The translations under genes were made by a program, and so were the position numbers. A DNA stretch of 64,000 nucleotides from Chondrinema litorale (GTDB lineage: Bacteria; Bacteroidota; Bacteroidia; Cytophagales; Flammeovirgaceae), in NCBI RefSeq assembly GCF_026250525.1, contig NZ_CP111043.1, forward strand, positions 124,001 through 188,000. The letters run 5' to 3'. The notes under the pieces are model-generated. The model was not told the origin of the DNA. It ran no database searches and saw only the letters and a program-made list of their open reading frames with translations. Positions 1-7,965 of the stretch are shown piece after piece; positions within the stretch are counted from its first letter, which is position 1; every line of letters begins with the position of its first letter.

Positions 1-132
1 TGAATTACAATAGCTTTCGTTTGTTGGGGTATATAAACTTACATTTTCTTTATCACCTACTTATCGCTTTCTTAGACTCTATAAATCTTTATAACTATTA
101 GTTATAGGTTGAGATCTTTTCTATATCTAAAA

Positions 133-732
133 TTATAACCAAGTCTTTTCGGTTTTTCTTTCAGAAGATCCAAAAAATCCATTTTCTGTGAAATAATCTC
201 TTACTTCCATGAGCGCAAAACCTAATAGGTTAAGACCTCTCCAATTATGAACATGATGTACATCATTACTGTCTTTACTCAAACCAATTCCCCAGATTTG
301 ATCTACTGGACTGGCTTCTACCAAAACTCTCGTATTGGTACTCATTAAAAAACTCCACAGCTCTCTGTTTTGGTTAAACTTATAGATGTTGCCATACTGC
401 ACAATATCGTAGCGGTGTGCATTCCAAATATTCTCGTCAAAACCAGTAACTTGTCTACCTAGTTTTTTTGCTTCTGCTGGAGTATTTGCCGCGATAATTT
501 TTTCATAAATGTTTTTGTCTCCAAACAACAAGGCTTTTTGAGCCATCATCCAGTGCTCGGCAGTTTTATAGGCTACTCCATCAATTATAAACTGAGATTC
601 ATACCACTGGCTAAAACATGTACTAGTCACTTCATTTTTACTTTTTGTGTGCCCCCAAAAGAATACATATTTGAGATTTACCTCATTATTAAACTGTTCT
701 TTAAGCCAATCTACACCGTATTTACTTGTCAT
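133..732 (-). CDS. NADAR family protein (YbiA-like)
   Basis: A 199-residue protein matching the NADAR family, whose members hydrolyse N-glycosidic bonds of riboflavin intermediates or of ADP-ribosylated guanine. Visible family features are FFWGH at residues 24-28, FSQWY at 40-44, the TAEHWMMAQKA helix at 57-67, the EASPVDQIWGIGL block at 139-151 and NWRGLNLLGFALMEVR at 163-178. Length is slightly above the usual 150-180 because of a charged tail after residue 180. No signal peptide, so cytoplasmic. It is the leftmost gene; no DarT-like ADP-ribosyltransferase partner is visible inside the window. Family call is firm; the substrate is not determined. Confidence 0.9.
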   Translation of the reverse strand: MTSKYGVDWLKEQFNNEVNLKYVFFWGHTKSKNEVTSTCFSQWYESQFIIDGVAYKTAEHWMMAQKALLFGDKNIYEKIIAANTPAEAKKLGRQVTGFDENIWNAHRYDIVQYGNIYKFNQNRELWSFLMSTNTRVLVEASPVDQIWGIGLSKDSNDVHHVHNWRGLNLLGFALMEVRDYFTENGFFGSSERKTEKTWL

Positions 733-774
733 TTTAGTTCTTCGTTTTTATTCAGATGGATTATAACACTTCTA

Positions 775-1821
775 TCATTTTAATGATTCAGAATTTTTCG
801 CAAGTTCAATCATGAGAGATAGCTCCTGTATAAATTCTTCTTTATCGGATTTAAAACCAGATTCTCCAAAATTAATATAACCATTTTTATCTATTATCAT
901 TTTGGTGGGCAAACCAGACACTGCAAAATCTTTTGATGAATCATTCTCCTTATCAAGTAATACATTAAAGTCAACCTTTCGACTTTCCATAAAAGAAGAA
1001 ATATCTTCCTTTTCTTTATCTTTATCTAAGTTTATAAAGTAGAAAACCACATTTTCGTCATCTCTATACTTTTCGACAACTTCTTTATAATAAGGAAATG
1101 CCATTACACATGGAGCACACCAAGTTGCCCAAAAATCAAGCACGACTACTTTGCCTTTTAAATCTTCAAGCGATACTTTTTCACCGTCTAAAGAGTACAG
1201 ATCAAAGTTAGGCGCTATGTTATTTTTCATTAAAGATTTTAAGTAATCTTCCTTACTTAAAAGGTAATCGTTAGCAATAGAATCTATCCCTGCATCTGGT
1301 TCATCTCCCAAAACCTTTTTAAGGTTAGTAGATGCTTTACCTTTACTTAAAGCTATTTTAGCTATGTCTTTTGCATCATCTGTACGATTAATACTAATTA
1401 GTAATTCTACTATCCTATCATTCAATCTGGCATCTTCTAAATTACTATTTTCAATAGCTAGTTGGCAGGCTTTATAAGCTTTATCTTTTTGATCGAGCTT
1501 AGCTAACACTTCACTTTGTGTAACTAAAAAAATAGCTAATTCTCGTTTCCTTGAGTTTTGTATTTCCTCATCCGATAATGCATACCAGCATTTTTCTCGA
1601 TATGTTCTTTCGGGAGCATTTAAATGTTCTTTTGCCCAATTAACTGATAAATTGCTATACTTTAATGCCTCTTCGTGGTTTCCTTTACTACTTGCTACTT
1701 TAGCATATTCATCGTAACAATTCATCTTTATTAAGTCTGTAGCTGCACTATCAACCAATTCAAACCACTTTTCTATTGGGTAACTATCATCCCAAAATCG
1801 CAATAATTTTATTAAGTGCAT
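775..1821 (-). CDS. TlpA-type thioredoxin protein, C-terminal fragment of a frameshifted gene
   Basis: This reading frame carries helical, TPR-like sequence (roughly residues 1-195 of the open part) followed by a TlpA/AhpC-type thioredoxin fold. The redox motif WCAPC is at 234-238 and the cis-proline segment [12 protein letters not shown] lies near 305. The methionine at 1821 is probably not a true start: the same frame stays open upstream to about position 1890 and gives protein-like sequence (ENINSPSFEWLSNHGYYSV), which continues the end of the upstream reading frame. The two parts together would make one exported disulfide reductase of about 670 residues, typical of Bacteroidota. The Trx domain by itself has no signal peptide. 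Functional as a whole only if the frameshift is an assembly error. Confidence 0.8.
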   Translation of the reverse strand: MHLIKLLRFWDDSYPIEKWFELVDSAATDLIKMNCYDEYAKVASSKGNHEEALKYSNLSVNWAKEHLNAPERTYREKCWYALSDEEIQNSRKRELAIFLVTQSEVLAKLDQKDKAYKACQLAIENSNLEDARLNDRIVELLISINRTDDAKDIAKIALSKGKASTNLKKVLGDEPDAGIDSIANDYLLSKEDYLKSLMKNNIAPNFDLYSLDGEKVSLEDLKGKVVVLDFWATWCAPCVMAFPYYKEVVEKYRDDENVVFYFINLDKDKEKEDISSFMESRKVDFNVLLDKENDSSKDFAVSGLPTKMIIDKNGYINFGESGFKSDKEEFIQELSLMIELAKNSESLK

Positions 1822-1829
1822 ATTTTGAA

Positions 1830-2789
1830 TTACACTATAATAGCCATGATTTGAAAGCCATTCAAATGAAGGAGAGTTGATGTTTTCAAAATTATATTAA
1901 ACTCTAGATTATTTAAAAAGTCTTTTTCTCCCAATTCTAAACTTTCTTTAAAATATTCACTTTCCTTTTTATAAGCTTTCAGTTTAGTTTTAAAGTCGGA
2001 TGTAGTCATCAACTCCATTTGCATATCCATTGATTGCAATTGAAATGCTGATATAGAAGAAGGATGACATTTAGAAAGTATTTTAATGCACTTTTCAGAT
2101 TTACTCTGCTCACTTTTTTGATAAAAAAATGCCAGATCTGCAATGGGTTTTGCATCTAATGTATCTCTAACTGCATACAATTTGTCTGCTATCTCGGTAA
2201 TAAATTTAGATTCATCTTTATCATAAAGATTAAATGTTCTATAGTAAGTAGCAAAGTAATATTGCAGTAAATCTGGATTCTTAGAAAACTCTTCTTCTAA
2301 AAGTTTTCTGGTTTTTGTTTTATCATTAGGGAATTTTTGATCGGATAACATGCCATATACACCACTAGCAATTGCAGCTTTTGCTCCTTGAAAGATAGTC
2401 CCATTGCTATCTTTCAAGTAATAGATATACCCCTCTCCTTTGTTACTATCAATTTCATTACTATTATTTTCAAAAAATATATTAATAGCTACACTTCCTC
2501 TTAACAGATTAAATTTTCCCAGCCATTTTCCACCTGTTTGTTTTAAAAGGATATCTGCCGTGAGTATTCTTACAGCTGTTTTTTCATACATAATGGCACG
2601 GCCTTTTATTACTACAGACTCAGCCAATGGTGTGTTTGCAGGATTGTAAGTAACTGTAACCTCATCTCCGGGTTTAGGTTCTTTAGGATCAATTTCGAGA
2701 TTAGATTGTGCGGTGCTTTTTACTATGGGAATAAGCATAAAAACCAATACAAAAGATAATGCAGTTTTGCTGATAGCTTTCATTTTCAT
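1830..2789 (-). CDS. N-terminal fragment of the TlpA-type protein (signal peptide, DUF4369-like/helical region)
   Basis: Starts best at the methionine at 2789 (MKMKAIS...), eight codons inside the longest frame, which gives a clean signal peptide ending near KSTAQS. A beta-rich segment follows (residues about 30-140 of the open frame; EIDPKEPKPGDEVTVTYNP begins it), then an alpha-helical repeat region. The frame changes character at its end: after EFNII it runs through low-quality sequence (LKTSTLLHLNG) to a stop, whereas the next frame continues sensibly. The break is at a TTTT/AAAA homopolymer pair at 1883-1891. It therefore looks like the front half of the same gene as 775-1821. Confidence 0.75.
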   Translation of the reverse strand: MKMKAISKTALSFVLVFMLIPIVKSTAQSNLEIDPKEPKPGDEVTVTYNPANTPLAESVVIKGRAIMYEKTAVRILTADILLKQTGGKWLGKFNLLRGSVAINIFFENNSNEIDSNKGEGYIYYLKDSNGTIFQGAKAAIASGVYGMLSDQKFPNDKTKTRKLLEEEFSKNPDLLQYYFATYYRTFNLYDKDESKFITEIADKLYAVRDTLDAKPIADLAFFYQKSEQSKSEKCIKILSKCHPSSISAFQLQSMDMQMELMTTSDFKTKLKAYKKESEYFKESLELGEKDFLNNLEFNIILKTSTLLHLNGFQIMAIIV

Positions 2790-2887
2790 ACTACTATTTA
2801 GGCAATTACCCAATATAGTAATTTTCTTATGAGCTATTTGAAATTAGATAATATTTTATAATCAAAAAAGATGGTAAAATTATGGTT

Positions 2888-4258
2888 TTAAAATCCCTCA
2901 ATATCATAAACCCAAATTCCATTGATAACTAAATTTCTACTATTATTCTTAAAAATGTTTAATTGTAAGTCTTCATAGAACTTTTTCATTTCCTCAGGTA
3001 CTCTTCCATTAACTTCTAATATTCGAAAAACTAACTCTTCAATATTATTTGGCAAATCTATTTCACCCTTATAGTTCAAATAATAATCCTTCTCTTCGGT
3101 TTCTTCAAATAATTCAGTGGGAAATGAAGACAAATTATAAAATGTTTTTCCACTACTAAATCGGCCCTTTTCTTTGCCTTCTCGTCTAGTTTTAGCTATT
3201 TCTGCGCGGCTTACAAACCAACCGATTTCAGGCCTTATAGTAAAGTTTTCTGAGTTTTGCTTTAAACCAACAAAACCTGCCCAGTATTCCATAGGAAATT
3301 CTTCGGCTATTAGATTTCCATCTCTACCCTGTAATTTAAAATCGACACAAATGATTTGCTTAGGTAGAATTTTTTCATAAAAACTCACAGATAGTCCATC
3401 TGCATTAGTAAAATCTAACTCATTACCATCTTTATCATAAGGGAAAAAATCAAGAATCCATCCATCAATAAAGCTAGGGTTTCCATACTCTTTTTTAGTA
3501 TGTATTTTAAACATGTTCATCCAGAAATGTATGTTTATATTCCCTTTAGATGCTTCTACAAATTCATTTAATAGTGGTGAAATCTTTTTTACCCAATTAT
3601 CTAGCTTAAATTGGCTTAGGTAAACAGCTTTTGTTTGTACAAGCTGCCAGTCTTCTACAGAGCCTTCCAAAGTAATTTCTGGAATTCCACACACACAATA
3701 ATAGACCACATACTCAAAGTAAGCCTTCATAGAATCCAAAATGGTAATTTCTGAGGCTACTCTTTCTTTAATGCCTGTAGTGCTAAAATTTGCCCTAAGT
3801 ACATCGATCAATTCCTTTCCTACATATGCTTCAATGCTACTTGTTAACTGTTGGGTGGTTTCGTGCCAAGCACTATTAGGATCACCAAGCCGCACATTCT
3901 CATTTCTTACTGCAAGCTCAATTTTTTTATCTAAATGAGGGAAAAGATTAATTCCTTTACGATGATTAAAATTGATATGATAAGAAAATGTCTGACAAAC
4001 CAATAGCCAAATCATATCTGGTGAAATTACAAAAGGCCTGTGTTCTGCATAAGCTTTGTGCATACCATGTATAAAAGTATGATAACCAGAAGCTACCAGA
4101 TTATAATCTGCTTTGTAGCTGGCTTCAATCTTATCAGAAAACTCACCTAAAAGCTCAGTCAGATTTTTTTCTGCTAAAAGTTCTTTTGGTGGTTCTAGCT
4201 CCTCTAGCTTAAATGTAATTTCGTTTTTTGTTTGGTTGCGTTCTACTTTATCTACCAT
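2888..4258 (-). CDS. DUF4419 domain-containing protein
   Basis: A 456-residue cytoplasmic protein without signal peptide. It matches the DUF4419 family, recognised by the block around residues 60-105 (HTFIHGMHKAYAEHRPFVIS, then PDMIWLLVCQTFSYHIN) and by the central WILDFFPYDKDG region near 265-275. This domain occurs sporadically in bacteria and fungi and has no established biochemical role. The gene stands 62 bp downstream of kptA on the same strand and could be co-transcribed with it. Its position beside NADAR and KptA genes is suggestive only. Confidence 0.85.
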   Translation of the reverse strand: MVDKVERNQTKNEITFKLEELEPPKELLAEKNLTELLGEFSDKIEASYKADYNLVASGYHTFIHGMHKAYAEHRPFVISPDMIWLLVCQTFSYHINFNHRKGINLFPHLDKKIELAVRNENVRLGDPNSAWHETTQQLTSSIEAYVGKELIDVLRANFSTTGIKERVASEITILDSMKAYFEYVVYYCVCGIPEITLEGSVEDWQLVQTKAVYLSQFKLDNWVKKISPLLNEFVEASKGNINIHFWMNMFKIHTKKEYGNPSFIDGWILDFFPYDKDGNELDFTNADGLSVSFYEKILPKQIICVDFKLQGRDGNLIAEEFPMEYWAGFVGLKQNSENFTIRPEIGWFVSRAEIAKTRREGKEKGRFSSGKTFYNLSSFPTELFEETEEKDYYLNYKGEIDLPNNIEELVFRILEVNGRVPEEMKKFYEDLQLNIFKNNSRNLVINGIWVYDIEGF

Positions 4259-4320
4259 GAGTGATACAGCGAGAAATTAAATGTAATTTATACTTCTACC
4301 TTATACTTATAAGGCATAAC

Positions 4321-4869
4321 TTATTTAAATTCGATATACTCAGCCGGAACAGCATCTACCAACCAAACTCCATTTTTTGAGAGATAAAACTGATAGCCAC
4401 TCTCATGCATGGCTCCTGCCCTAATCGTCAAAATAACTGGCTTGCCTCGCCTGCTACCTACATTAATTGCTGTTTCTCTATCTGGGCTAAGATGCACATG
4501 CTGACGACTCATTTTTTGTAATCCATCCTCTTTGATCTGTTCTATAAACTTAGCTACAGTTCCATGATACAAATAAGCTGGTGGAGCAATCGGTTCTAAT
4601 TCTAAATTTACAGGGAATGAATGTCCCTGATTAGCTCTTATTTTAGAGTTATCTTCACTTAAACTAAATCTTTGTTTGGCATTATTGGCAACTACAAATT
4701 GTAGTTCTTCCATAGTAAAGGGCTTACCGTCTTTAGCAGCATTTGCCATTAACTCATCTACACTAGCCCATCCGAACTCATCTACTTTTAAATCGATTAC
4801 TTTCGGATGGTGCCTTAATACATAGCTAAAAAACTTGCTTAAAAATTTTTCTCTTTTACTGTCTATCAA
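4321..4869 (-). CDS. kptA: RNA 2'-phosphotransferase (Tpt1/KptA family)
   Basis: Transfers a 2'-phosphate from RNA to NAD+, releasing nicotinamide and ADP-ribose 1'',2''-cyclic phosphate. The 182-residue length is normal. The expected catalytic residues are all present: Arg-His in YVLRHHP (R19, H20), an arginine in the IRANQGHS motif (R78) and an arginine in NVGSRRGKP (R130/R131). YHGT at 101-104 and HVHLSPD at 114-120 are further family landmarks. The gene follows the small lipoprotein gene at 4881 by 11 bp on the same strand. Why bacteria without tRNA splicing keep KptA is unsettled; RNA repair or removal of ADP-ribose or phosphate caps have been proposed. Confidence 0.95.
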   Translation of the reverse strand: MIDSKREKFLSKFFSYVLRHHPKVIDLKVDEFGWASVDELMANAAKDGKPFTMEELQFVVANNAKQRFSLSEDNSKIRANQGHSFPVNLELEPIAPPAYLYHGTVAKFIEQIKEDGLQKMSRQHVHLSPDRETAINVGSRRGKPVILTIRAGAMHESGYQFYLSKNGVWLVDAVPAEYIEFK

Positions 4870-4880
4870 TTTTTTATCAT

Positions 4881-5561
4881 TTAATCTTTCATCTCATTTA
4901 CCATATTGAAAAAGTATTCTAATACGGCTTTTTTCTCATCAGAACATTCGGCACAAGACAACATTGTTCTTATTACAAATTTCTCTTCTTTCTTCGCAGT
5001 GGCTTCTTCTTGTTGTATTTCATGCGCTAAAAGAAAAGCGTAGTTTCTAGCAATTTCTTTTCTGCCTGCATAAGCACTATCGAGCAGCATTTGCGTAAAA
5101 GCATCTGGGTTTTTCTCCACAAATTCCATTACTACATCGCCAAGTTCTTCTGCTAGCATACCATCCGCACTTAATACTGCCTTGTTAAGCAAATGTATAT
5201 AAAGTGGGTTTAAAGCATCTTTTTTTGGTAAACTCTTAAAAATCTTGAAGAAAGTAGAATCTGGTGCTGCATCTTTTTTCCCTATATAGTATTGAAGAGC
5301 ATTTGCAGCTAAGCTGTCATTTTCTAAATACCATGCAATATCTTTTCCTGAAAGTTTGGGAACAATCTCTTTAAATGAGCTAGTATCTTCAGACAAATTG
5401 TTTACAGATACGAACTTAGTTTTTAACTCATTCATATTTTCTTTTTCAGTTAACTGGGTATCAACCGAATCATCTTTGGGTTTATCTAACGTACATGAAG
5501 AAATAAAAAATAATACTAAAAAATTGCAGGAAAGCTTAATTAATATTTGGCGATTTTTCAT
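4881..5561 (-). CDS. hypothetical lipoprotein
   Basis: A 226-residue protein of no family that I recognise. I chose the methionine at 5561 (MKNRQIL...) because it gives a standard lipoprotein signal with the lipobox FFISSC followed by an acidic linker; a longer frame to 5633 would place a non-signal stretch in front. The mature part is predicted almost wholly alpha-helical and acidic, rich in AEELGDV/EFVEKNPDAF-type amphipathic segments. It contains a CAEC motif near the C-terminus (MLSCAECSDEKK), which might bind metal or form a disulfide. Upstream of kptA with an 11 bp gap, so probably the first gene of a two-gene transcript. Confidence 0.75.
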   Translation of the reverse strand: MKNRQILIKLSCNFLVLFFISSCTLDKPKDDSVDTQLTEKENMNELKTKFVSVNNLSEDTSSFKEIVPKLSGKDIAWYLENDSLAANALQYYIGKKDAAPDSTFFKIFKSLPKKDALNPLYIHLLNKAVLSADGMLAEELGDVVMEFVEKNPDAFTQMLLDSAYAGRKEIARNYAFLLAHEIQQEEATAKKEEKFVIRTMLSCAECSDEKKAVLEYFFNMVNEMKD

Positions 5562-5616
5562 GATGGTAGGGTTTTTATTTAGCAGATAAAACTCAAAGGA
5601 AACTTTTATTTTTAAC

Positions 5617-5650
5617 AAAAAAAAATCCGGCATTTAATAAATACCGGATT
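5617..5650 (-). terminator. intrinsic terminator of the downstream M1 peptidase
   Basis: Inverted repeat with arms ATCCGG.../...CCGGAT around a TATTTATTAAATG centre, followed on the minus strand by a run of nine T. It lies 22 bp after the stop of the M1 peptidase at 5672 and separates it from the lipoprotein gene. Confidence 0.8.
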
Positions 5651-5671
5651 CTGGCTAATTTTAGAATATTT

Positions 5672-7843
5672 TTATTCCTTATTCCCCTCTTTGTACAATT
5701 GAAACCTTGAAGGCATTTCCTGTTTTGGCCAATAGTTATTGGTTAAATCAGTATCTGCTGTTTCTTCGAAAGGATCAAGCACAATTGAAGTTACTTCCTG
5801 TGAAGTATTGAATACTTTAGAGATTTTCTCATCATTTCTTCTCCAAATCTCAGCAGGAATTCTCTTTATCTCTTTAGAACCGTCTTTATAAGTAAACTCT
5901 AGAATAAGTGGCATTACCAAACCACCTTTGTTTTCAAAACTTACTTCGTAAAAAAATGGATTTTCTGCTACTTGCTCTTTCTGCTCATCAGTTAAATTAT
6001 CAGCAGTAAACTCGTTAAACTCGTCATCAACATTTACAGCTTCTGCAAATTTTTCTGTTTCACTTTCACCAAGTTTAAACTTCTTAATGCCAGTCATAGC
6101 GATATCGGTATGTTCTACACCATAGAACCAACCTCTCCAAAACCAATCTAAATCTGTACCTGAAGCATCTTCCATAGTTCTAAAGAAATCTGCTGGGGTT
6201 GGGTGTTTAAAAGCCCAACGCTCTGCATATTCTTTAAAAGCTCTATCGAATAGCTCGTGGCCAAGAACTGTCTCTCTTAAGATATTTAATGCTGTAGCTG
6301 GTTTTCCGTATGCATTTGGCCCAAGGTTTTGCACTTGCTCTGAGTTGGTCATAATCGGGCTAATGTATCTGGTATCCATGCTCATGTAAGGCACAATTTT
6401 ATTTGGAGGACCTTCTCTAAAAGGATAATCTTTTTCTTTAGGGTTATTTGCTGCCCATTCTACTTCAGAAAGATACTGCATAAAAGTATTTAATCCTTCG
6501 TCCATCCAAGTCCACTGGCGCTCATCTGAGTTGATAATCATCGGGAAGAAGTTATGCCCTACTTCGTGGATAATTACCATGATCATTCCGTATTTTACAT
6601 AATCTGCATAAGAGCCATCTGGGTTTGGACGACCAAAGTTGAAGCAAATCATCGGGTATTCCATACCAATTGCTTTTGCATGTACAGAAATCGCCTTGTG
6701 ATAAGGATACTCAATGGTATGTTTAGAATAGGTTCTTAACGTGTGAGCTACTACTCTGGTAGAATACTCTTCCCAAAGCGGATTACCCTCTTTCGGATAG
6801 TAAGACATTGCCATTACGATTCTATCTCCCATAGGCACTCCCAATGCATCCCAAATCAACTTTCTAGAAGTAGCAAAAGCAAAGTCTCTTACGCTATCTG
6901 CTTCAAAAACCCATGTTTTTTTCTCTTTAGATTTACTCTTCTCTGCCTTTTCAGCTTCTTTTTGAGTTACAATTAATACAGGTTCTTTAGCAGTTTTTGC
7001 TTTTTCTAATCTGCTTATTTGTTCTTTACTTAAAACAGCCTTAGGGTTTTGTAATTTACCAGTTGCACCCATAATATGATCTGCAGGTACAGTAATGCTA
7101 ACTTTAAAATCGCCAAAAGGCAAAGTAAACTCACCAGAACCTAAGAATTGCTTATTTTGCCATCCACCATAATCGCTGTACACACACATTCTAGGGTAAA
7201 ACTGAGCAATGGTATAGTGGTAGTTTCCATCTTCTTCGAAATACTCGTAACCCGATCTACCACCCATTTTCATTCTATCATTGATGTTGTAAGACCACTC
7301 TACTTTAAAAGAGAAGCTTTCACCTGGCTTTAATGGCTCAGGCATATCTACAGACATCATGGTTTTATTAATTACATATGGTAATTTATTACCTTTTGCA
7401 TCTGTAAGAGAAGAAATTTTAAAACCTCCTTCAAAAGTAGGATCAAGCACATCTTTCATTGAACCGCCATAGCCATTAGCAGACATTTTATGCTTAATCT
7501 GGTTAGTAGCAGTGCTGTAAGTATGCGATTCTTTGTCACGCATATTCTGATCTAACTGCACCCATAGATATTTAAGCACATCGGGTGAATTGTTATGGTA
7601 AGTTACAGTTTCTTTACCAGTGATAGATTGATTGTCATCATTTAATTCTACTGCAATCTCATAATCGGCAGTGTTTTGCCAATATTCGTTACCTGGAGCT
7701 CCAGAAGCCGTACGGTATTCGTTTGGGTCTCTCAACTCATATTCGAGTTGTTCGAATTTCTCAGTATGTTTTCTTTCTTGAGCGCTTACAGCTAGCCCTA
7801 AAAACATCGCAGGAATAATGACCCATAAACATTTTTTTATCAT
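5672..7843 (-). CDS. M1 family metallopeptidase (aminopeptidase-like), paralogue 1
   Basis: A 723-residue exported zinc peptidase of the M1 (gluzincin) family. A signal peptide ends near AVSAQ (residue 22). The N-terminal beta domain runs to about residue 350, GMEYP at 393-397 stands in the place of the GxMEN substrate loop, and the zinc motif HEVGH is at 426-430 with the third ligand Glu at 449 in WTWMDEG (HEXXH-X18-E). Catalytic residues are intact. A low-complexity charged insert (EKAEKSKSKEKK) lies near residue 300. It is a tandem duplicate of the gene at 7966 with the same length and very high similarity except in the signal peptide and that insert. Own terminator downstream at 5617-5650. 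Confidence 0.93.
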   Translation of the reverse strand: MIKKCLWVIIPAMFLGLAVSAQERKHTEKFEQLEYELRDPNEYRTASGAPGNEYWQNTADYEIAVELNDDNQSITGKETVTYHNNSPDVLKYLWVQLDQNMRDKESHTYSTATNQIKHKMSANGYGGSMKDVLDPTFEGGFKISSLTDAKGNKLPYVINKTMMSVDMPEPLKPGESFSFKVEWSYNINDRMKMGGRSGYEYFEEDGNYHYTIAQFYPRMCVYSDYGGWQNKQFLGSGEFTLPFGDFKVSITVPADHIMGATGKLQNPKAVLSKEQISRLEKAKTAKEPVLIVTQKEAEKAEKSKSKEKKTWVFEADSVRDFAFATSRKLIWDALGVPMGDRIVMAMSYYPKEGNPLWEEYSTRVVAHTLRTYSKHTIEYPYHKAISVHAKAIGMEYPMICFNFGRPNPDGSYADYVKYGMIMVIIHEVGHNFFPMIINSDERQWTWMDEGLNTFMQYLSEVEWAANNPKEKDYPFREGPPNKIVPYMSMDTRYISPIMTNSEQVQNLGPNAYGKPATALNILRETVLGHELFDRAFKEYAERWAFKHPTPADFFRTMEDASGTDLDWFWRGWFYGVEHTDIAMTGIKKFKLGESETEKFAEAVNVDDEFNEFTADNLTDEQKEQVAENPFFYEVSFENKGGLVMPLILEFTYKDGSKEIKRIPAEIWRRNDEKISKVFNTSQEVTSIVLDPFEETADTDLTNNYWPKQEMPSRFQLYKEGNKE

Positions 7844-7910
7844 AAGCTTTAAAGTTTTAGTTGAGAGATGAGTGAGTTATTTTAAAACCAAATAAAAAGT
7901 CTATTAACTA

Positions 7911-7937
7911 ATATGCCGGACAGAGTGTCCGGCATAT
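7911..7937. terminator. perfect 12-bp inverted repeat between the two M1 peptidase genes
   Basis: Arms ATATGCCGGACA and TGTCCGGCATAT are perfectly complementary with a 3-base loop (GAG). The hairpin is 28 bp after the stop of the second M1 peptidase (minus strand) and about 70 bp before the first. It is not followed by a clear T-run on the minus strand, so it may be a weak terminator, an mRNA-processing hairpin or a protein-binding palindrome. The CCGG core is shared with the terminator at 5617-5650, probably reflecting the duplication of the gene unit. Confidence 0.55.
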
Positions 7938-7965
7938 GTTGTTGTATATTTTGCTAGCTAAAGGA

